Shown here piece after piece: positions 56,834 to 60,861 of a stretch of 60,861 nucleotides of DNA. The position numbers and the translations under genes were made by a program. The notes beneath the pieces were generated by a model. It ran no database searches and was not told the DNA's origin. It worked only from the letters and a program-made list of their open reading frames with translations. Source of the stretch: Marinomonas ushuaiensis DSM 15871 (GTDB lineage Bacteria; Pseudomonadota; Gammaproteobacteria; Pseudomonadales; Marinomonadaceae); the NCBI RefSeq assembly GCF_000521805.1, contig NZ_JAMB01000015.1:1-60861 (forward strand). Reading direction: 5' to 3'. Each line of letters starts with the position of its first letter. Positions within the stretch are counted from its first letter, which is position 1.

Positions 56834-58999
56834 ATGAGCTCAATATTACAGACAACTGATTCAGAAAATCAGGTTTACGCATTAGAAATAACCTGTCCTT
56901 TAGGATTAGAGAATGTCTTAGAAAAAGAACTGCATAGCGAAGGTTTAACCAAAACTCGTTTTGGTGAAGGGCAGGTTAAATTAACCACAGATTTAGAAGG
57001 CATGTACAAAGCGTGTCTTTGGTCTCGTGTAGCTACTCGAGTGATGTTGCCAATTGCCAATTTCAAAATCGATTCCGCTGATGATTTATATGACGCAATA
57101 AAAGCCATTCCATGGATTGATCACATGAGCGCAACCAATACGATTGCGATTGATTGTCATGGTACAAACCAGTCCATCCGTAATACCCAATTTGGTGCTG
57201 TTCGCGCCAAAGATGCGATTGCTGATTACTTTGTTGAGTTATCGGGTGAACGTCCAAGCGTCGAAAAAAACCAACCTGATGTGCGCATCGCCTTACGTAT
57301 TAAACGTGAAGTTGTCACGGTCAGTATCGACTTATCAGGCGAAAGTATGCATCGCCGTGGTTATCGTCAACAGGGCAGCATGGCACCGTTAAAAGAAAAC
57401 CTTGCGGCTGGCTTGTTGTTGCGAGCAGGCTGGGGCAAAGACTGCGGTTTAACACAATTGATCGACCCAATGTGTGGGTCGGGAACCTTCTTGGTGGAAG
57501 CCGCGATGATGTCGTTGGACATTGCACCAGGTTTAGGTCGTCAATATTGGGGATTCAAAGGCTGGAAACAGCATGATCACCGTATGTGGCAGCAGTTAAT
57601 GGATTTTGCGAAAAACCGTAAAAGAGACGCTGTTGAGTTGGGATTACGCTTTCAAGGTACGGACAGAGATCAGCGAGCGATTGCCGCCTCTCGTGAAAGT
57701 ATTAAACGCGCAGGCATGGTGGGTATTATCGATGTTGCCATGACGCCATTCCAAGAGCACGAGTTTGATATCAATCCAGAATTACCAGGGTTAGTGATTT
57801 GTAACCCACCTTACGGTGAGCGTATTGGCGATGAAATGACCTTGATCGCTTTGTATCGTGAACTTGGCGAGTGGGTGGTCACACACGCTCGTGGTTGGCA
57901 GTTTATGATGCTGACCAGCAACGATCAGTTAGCGCGTCAAATCCCTGTTCGCCCAGAGAAAAGCACTCGTGTAATTAACGGCGGCATTGAATGTCGAGCG
58001 TACATTTTTCCATTGTTAGCGGGCAGCATAAAAGAAGACGTTGTCGCGCAATCTGTGATGTCTCCAGGCGCTCAAATGTTCGCAAACCGCCTGCAGAAAA
58101 ACGCCAAGAAAATGAAAAAATGGGTCGATAAAAACAAGATCCAATGTTACCGAGTATACGACGCAGATATGCCTGAATACGCCGTGGCGATCGACATTTA
58201 TGGAACCTGGGCGCATGTTCAAGAATACCAAGCGCCAAAGAGTGTTGATCCAGAAAAAGCCAAACAACGTTTATATGAAGCCGTGTCTGCCATTCCGTCG
58301 TCATTGAATATTCCTGAATCTAACGTCGTGGTAAAACATCGCGTAAGACAATCAGGTAAAGAACAATACGAAAAGCTGGATCAATCCAAACATGAAATGA
58401 TCGTCGAAGAATACGGTTGTGATTTCATTGTGAATCTTAAAGATTACTTGGATACCGGTTTGTTTCTCGATCACAGACCAGTGCGTAAACTGATTCAAGA
58501 TAAAGCCAACCGCGCGCGATTCTTAAACCTATTTTGTTACACAGGCACCGCGTCTGTTCATGCAGGACAAGGCGGCGCACGCACAACGTTAAGTATCGAT
58601 ATGTCGAATACTTATACGGAATGGGCACGCCGTAATATTGAACTGAATGAGTTCTCTAGTCGTGATCATGTGGTAGAGCGTGCTGATTGTATTGAATGGT
58701 TAAAAGAAAGCCGCGAAAAATTTGATTTGATTTTCATGGATCCACCAACCTTTTCTAACTCGAAAAAAATGGCAGATGTACTCGATATTCAGAGAGATCA
58801 TGGCGAGTTAATTCGCTTAGCCGTAGCGAGATTAGATCGCGGTGGGGAGTTGATTTTCTCGAATAATTACCGACGTTTCATCCTAGATGAAGATTTAGTG
58901 GAAGAATTCAATATTAAAAATATTACCGAGCAAACACTCGATCTTGATTTTGCGCGTAACACTAAAATTCATCAGTGTTATCTTATAAAGCGAAAATAG
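56834..58999 (+). CDS. rlmL: Bifunctional 23S rRNA methyltransferase RlmKL (G2445 and G2069)
   Basis: A 721-residue fusion enzyme. The N-terminal THUMP domain ('ALEITCPLGLENVLEKELHSEGL') precedes the RlmL m2G2445 methyltransferase with 'LIDPMCGSGTFLVEAAMM' and the catalytic 'VICNPPYGERIG' (near residues 320-331). The C-terminal RlmK m7G2069 domain carries 'FLNLFCYTGTASVHAGQGGA' near residue 563 and 'LIFMDPPTFSNSKKM'. Length fits the E. coli protein (702). The Shine-Dalgarno before the ATG is weak. Confidence 0.96.
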   Translation: MSSILQTTDSENQVYALEITCPLGLENVLEKELHSEGLTKTRFGEGQVKLTTDLEGMYKACLWSRVATRVMLPIANFKIDSADDLYDAIKAIPWIDHMSATNTIAIDCHGTNQSIRNTQFGAVRAKDAIADYFVELSGERPSVEKNQPDVRIALRIKREVVTVSIDLSGESMHRRGYRQQGSMAPLKENLAAGLLLRAGWGKDCGLTQLIDPMCGSGTFLVEAAMMSLDIAPGLGRQYWGFKGWKQHDHRMWQQLMDFAKNRKRDAVELGLRFQGTDRDQRAIAASRESIKRAGMVGIIDVAMTPFQEHEFDINPELPGLVICNPPYGERIGDEMTLIALYRELGEWVVTHARGWQFMMLTSNDQLARQIPVRPEKSTRVINGGIECRAYIFPLLAGSIKEDVVAQSVMSPGAQMFANRLQKNAKKMKKWVDKNKIQCYRVYDADMPEYAVAIDIYGTWAHVQEYQAPKSVDPEKAKQRLYEAVSAIPSSLNIPESNVVVKHRVRQSGKEQYEKLDQSKHEMIVEEYGCDFIVNLKDYLDTGLFLDHRPVRKLIQDKANRARFLNLFCYTGTASVHAGQGGARTTLSIDMSNTYTEWARRNIELNEFSSRDHVVERADCIEWLKESREKFDLIFMDPPTFSNSKKMADVLDIQRDHGELIRLAVARLDRGGELIFSNNYRRFILDEDLVEEFNIKNITEQTLDLDFARNTKIHQCYLIKRK

Positions 59000-59095
59000 G
59001 GAATTGAAATCTCAATCAAATACAATTTTCTGAATTGAGATATCAGTACCAAAAATATTTAAAATACTGATTTTTAAAAGGTTATAAGTTTCATC

Positions 59096-59953
59096 ATGAG
59101 AAAAACATTCCGACTTGTTATTAGTTGCCCCGACAGAGTGGGGATTGTTGCAGCGGTCAGTCAATTTCTGAATGAACGCTCTGGTTCTATTATTGAAGCC
59201 AGCCACCACACAGATGTTGGGCAAAAATGGTTCTTCATGCGTCATGAAATCGACGCAGAAAGTTTAACTGTCGATGTAGAAACCTTTCGCGAAGAATTCC
59301 AAGCCATCGCTGACGAATACGAAATGCGCTGGTATGTGAAAGACAGTGAAGATCGTCCTAAAGTGGTGTTATTGGCAACCAAAGAATCCCATTGCCTTAA
59401 CGATATTATGCACCGCTGGCACACAGGCGAATTGAACTGTGACATCGTAGGCGTGATTGCAAACCATGAAAACCTTCGCTCTATGGTTGAGTGGTATAAA
59501 ATCCCTTACTTTTGTATTCCTGTACCGAAAGAAAATAAAATGCCTGCCTTCCAAGAGATAGAAGCGTGTATTGATCAGACCGGTGCAGACACCATAGTAT
59601 TAGCTCGATACATGCAGATATTTCCTGAGTTTCTATGTGAGAAATATCGCCATCAAGTGATCAATATTCACCATAGTTTCTTACCTTCTTTCATTGGCGC
59701 TAAGCCATACCATCAAGCGGCTGTTCGCGGTGTGAAATTGATCGGCGCGACGTGTCATTACGTCACCGCTGATTTAGATGCTGGTCCAATTATTGAGCAA
59801 GACGTAATCCGTGTACGTCATAGCCATGCGGCAGAAGACATGGTGCGTTTAGGGAAAGACATCGAAAAATTAGTCTTATCCCGAGGTTTGCGTTATCACC
59901 TTGAAGACCGTGTTTTAGTGCATGGCAACAAGACAGTCGTATTTGCTGAGTAA
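59096..59953 (+). CDS. purU: Formyltetrahydrofolate deformylase
   Basis: Hydrolyses 10-formyl-tetrahydrofolate to formate and tetrahydrofolate, balancing one-carbon pools and supplying formate for PurT. The 285-residue protein has an N-terminal ACT domain ('LVISCPDRVGIVAAVSQFLNERSGSIIEASHHTD') and a formyltransferase-type domain with 'VINIHHSFLPSFIGAKPYHQAAVRGVKLIGATCHYVTADLDAGPIIEQD' (residues 190-238) that contains the catalytic Asn, His and Asp. A strong terminator follows. Confidence 0.96.
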   Translation: MRKTFRLVISCPDRVGIVAAVSQFLNERSGSIIEASHHTDVGQKWFFMRHEIDAESLTVDVETFREEFQAIADEYEMRWYVKDSEDRPKVVLLATKESHCLNDIMHRWHTGELNCDIVGVIANHENLRSMVEWYKIPYFCIPVPKENKMPAFQEIEACIDQTGADTIVLARYMQIFPEFLCEKYRHQVINIHHSFLPSFIGAKPYHQAAVRGVKLIGATCHYVTADLDAGPIIEQDVIRVRHSHAAEDMVRLGKDIEKLVLSRGLRYHLEDRVLVHGNKTVVFAE

Positions 59954-59984
59954 ACGATTGCTGCACTGATGAATGTGAATAGTG

Positions 59985-60019
59985 AAAGGGGGGAGGCTGA
60001 TAGCCTCCCCCCTTTTTTT
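59985..60019 (+). terminator. Terminator after purU
   Basis: AAAGGGGGGAGGCT (59985-59998) pairs perfectly with AGCCTCCCCCCTTT (60002-60015) around a 3-nt loop, followed by more T. A very stable GC-rich 14-bp stem. Confidence 0.92.
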
Positions 60020-60116
60020 ATTTTTGTAATCTTAGGTGTGCAAAATTATTCTTTTTGGAAAAAGAGTCTATAGTTAACTAAACGATCAAATAAAGAGACG
60101 GCATGCGAGGGGTATT

Positions 60117-60371
60117 ATGAAACTCAAATTAACGCCAACTCAAAACTTATGTGTTGGTTATTTAGAGTCTGGTTTTGAATTGATTCAACTAGACGATCAA
60201 TATTATTTTATCAAAGGAAAGCGTCGACAGAAGGTTTTACCAAAAACCTTAGAAGCGTTAATTAATAGAGGAGCACTTGCTTATACAGAGCAAGGGCACT
60301 ATTCACTGACCAAAGAATTTGTAGAACACCGAAAACAGCTACGTGAAGCCACCACACCAGTTCCCCATTAG
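60117..60371 (+). CDS. Hypothetical protein, 84 residues
   Basis: I do not recognise this protein. It has GAGGGG 5 nt before the ATG and a terminator after it, so it looks like a real single gene. It is hydrophilic, basic and predicted to be cytosolic, with no signal peptide or membrane segment. The pattern 'LEALINRGALAYTEQGHYSLTKEFVEHRKQL' near residues 45-75 resembles the recognition-helix-and-wing end of a small winged-helix protein, but that is a guess. Confidence 0.7.
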   Translation: MKLKLTPTQNLCVGYLESGFELIQLDDQYYFIKGKRRQKVLPKTLEALINRGALAYTEQGHYSLTKEFVEHRKQLREATTPVPH

Positions 60372-60421
60372 CTTTGTTTTTGTTAAGAGTGGAAGAGAGT
60401 TGTTAAAAGTGAGGCTAATTC

Positions 60422-60462
60422 GCCCCATTATTTTTCTAACGAAACTTAATGGGGCTTTTTTT
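60422..60462 (+). terminator. Terminator after the hypothetical gene
   Basis: GCCCCATTA (60422-60430) pairs with TAATGGGGC (60447-60455), followed by T7. The loop is 16 nt. Confidence 0.8.
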
Positions 60463-60495
60463 ATGCCTGTACCACAGACTAAAAACACCTGATTC

Positions 60496-60567
60496 GTAGA
60501 GCTGCATGAGGGAGGCACGACCGTGATCTGCCGTTGAAAACGGAGTTTTCATTATCTAAAGTAGGTC
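60496..60567 (+). repeat. 72-bp direct repeat, copy 1
   Basis: Aligns without gaps to 60675-60746 (offset 179 bp) with about 65 of 72 identical bases. It begins GTAG and ends GTAGGTC, so REP-type heads mark both ends. The inner part includes GAGGGAGGCACGACCGTGAT followed by CTGCC. Confidence 0.8.
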
Positions 60568-60596
60568 TGATTAGACGAGGAACGAGGCGTAATCAG
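60561..60596 (+). repeat. REP-like unit with GTAG head
   Basis: GTAGGT is followed by CTGATTA (60567-60573) and its reverse complement TAATCAG (60590-60596) enclosing GACGAGGAACGAGGCG. This matches the GTAG-palindrome layout of REP elements mobilised by RAYT transposases. The GTAG head overlaps the end of repeat copy 1. Confidence 0.6.
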
Positions 60597-60674
60597 GCAA
60601 TCAAAGGTGTATGAAATCGCAGACACATTTGTAATATGTTTCATTACGAATGATGAAATTTTTTCTTGCCTCCT

Positions 60675-60746
60675 GTAGGGCAGTATGAGGGAGGCACGAC
60701 CGTGATCTGCCGTTGAAAAAGAAGTTTTCATTATCTGAAGTAAGTC
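60675..60746 (+). repeat. 72-bp direct repeat, copy 2
   Basis: Starts GTAG then GGCAG (60679-60683), with CTGCC at 60707-60711 as its complement, so this copy has an intact stem that copy 1 lacks. It ends GTAAGTC, which pairs with GACTTAC at 60790-60796. Confidence 0.8.
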
Positions 60747-60774
60747 GGCCTTCAGGCAGAAAAAGAAACCACCT

Positions 60775-60796
60775 GTCGCGATAAATCACGACTTAC
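60775..60796 (-). repeat. REP-like palindrome related to the one at 2468
   Basis: GTCGCGAT, AA, ATCACGAC, then TTAC. On the minus strand this reads GTAA and then the palindrome. It differs from the 2468-2489 element in only four of about 28 bases over the extended match. Facing GTAAGTC at 60740, it gives the head-to-head layout of a bacterial interspersed mosaic element. Confidence 0.65.
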
Positions 60797-60861
60797 AAAA
60801 CCATTCATTCGTAAGTGAGTTTTGACCGAAAATCCCTTTTGTCTAAAAAATAATCATTGTT

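Larger units (their letters stand above)
60372..60861 (+). other. 490-bp non-coding stretch with REP-like repeats at the window end
   Basis: After the hypothetical gene and its terminator this stretch has no convincing open frame. It holds the paired 72-bp repeats, the REP-like unit at 60561 and the palindrome at 60775, each listed separately. The last 65 bp hold nothing I recognise. Confidence 0.6.

Noticed and set aside
60496..60746. CRISPR array
   Set aside because: Only two long imperfect repeats at one spacing, with no further units and no cas genes in the window.

Overview
The window looks like chromosomal DNA of a marine gammaproteobacterium of the Oceanospirillales type, most likely Marinomonas or a close relative. 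This is inferred from the moderate-to-low GC content, a complete Na+-translocating NADH:quinone reductase operon, the Na+/H+ antiporter NhaB, and gene orders shared with that group and with pseudomonads (queA-tgt-yajC-secDF, tig-clpP-clpX-lon-hupB-ppiD, folX-mfd-csiV). No taxonomic search could be run. Most of the window is core, vertically inherited sequence. I found no prophage, integron, CRISPR array, intact insertion sequence or defence system.

Layout. 1-5.7 kb: the tail of a REP-associated transposase, a MAPEG membrane protein, the pseudokinase AMPylator SelO, a LysR regulator divergent from a TauE/SafE exporter, and a DUF1127 gene divergent from a GcvA-like LysR gene. 5.8-9.3 kb: small accessory enzymes, phosphatidylserine synthase, a drug/metabolite-type transporter, a VOC protein and a DUF2986 protein. 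9.4-13.9 kb: a decayed LysR gene, an Lrp/AsnC regulator and a three-gene TRAP transporter behind a candidate sigma-54 promoter and a 22-bp palindrome. 14.2-20.1 kb: tRNA-Leu, then queuosine synthesis (queA, tgt) and Sec accessory genes (yajC, secD, secF). 20.1-27.7 kb: nhaB and sohB diverge, followed by the leftward folX-mfd-csiV operon. 28.0-36.9 kb: nqrABCDEF, apbE, nqrM and sthA, a respiratory redox block. 36.9-38.4 kb: a purine phosphoribosyltransferase and a YihY-type membrane protein. 38.4-47.3 kb: a candidate small RNA, tRNA-Arg, and the proteostasis block tig, clpP, clpX, lon, hupB, tRNA-Asp, ppiD. 47.3-55.2 kb: a leftward MoxR/DUF58/Bat operon that appears to end in a Dyp-type peroxidase. 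55.3-60.4 kb: a DUF2835 gene, pyrD, rlmL, purU and one unrecognised small gene. 60.4-60.86 kb: a non-coding cluster of REP-like repeats.

How the genes fit together. The nqr block contains the Na+ pump, the flavinylation enzyme ApbE that loads NqrB and NqrC, the maturation factor NqrM, and the soluble transhydrogenase SthA, which interconverts NADH and NADPH. NhaB uses the resulting Na+ gradient. The tig-to-ppiD block covers nascent-chain folding, regulated proteolysis and periplasmic folding. The Bat operon encodes an AAA+ ATPase with von Willebrand A partners at the inner membrane.

I do not see a convincing undescribed multi-gene system. The most checkable new signals are an orphan promoter-terminator pair at about 38.5 kb (candidate small RNA), the REP-like repeats with a transposase remnant at the other end of the window, the TRAP promoter architecture, and the Dyp peroxidase attached to the Bat operon.
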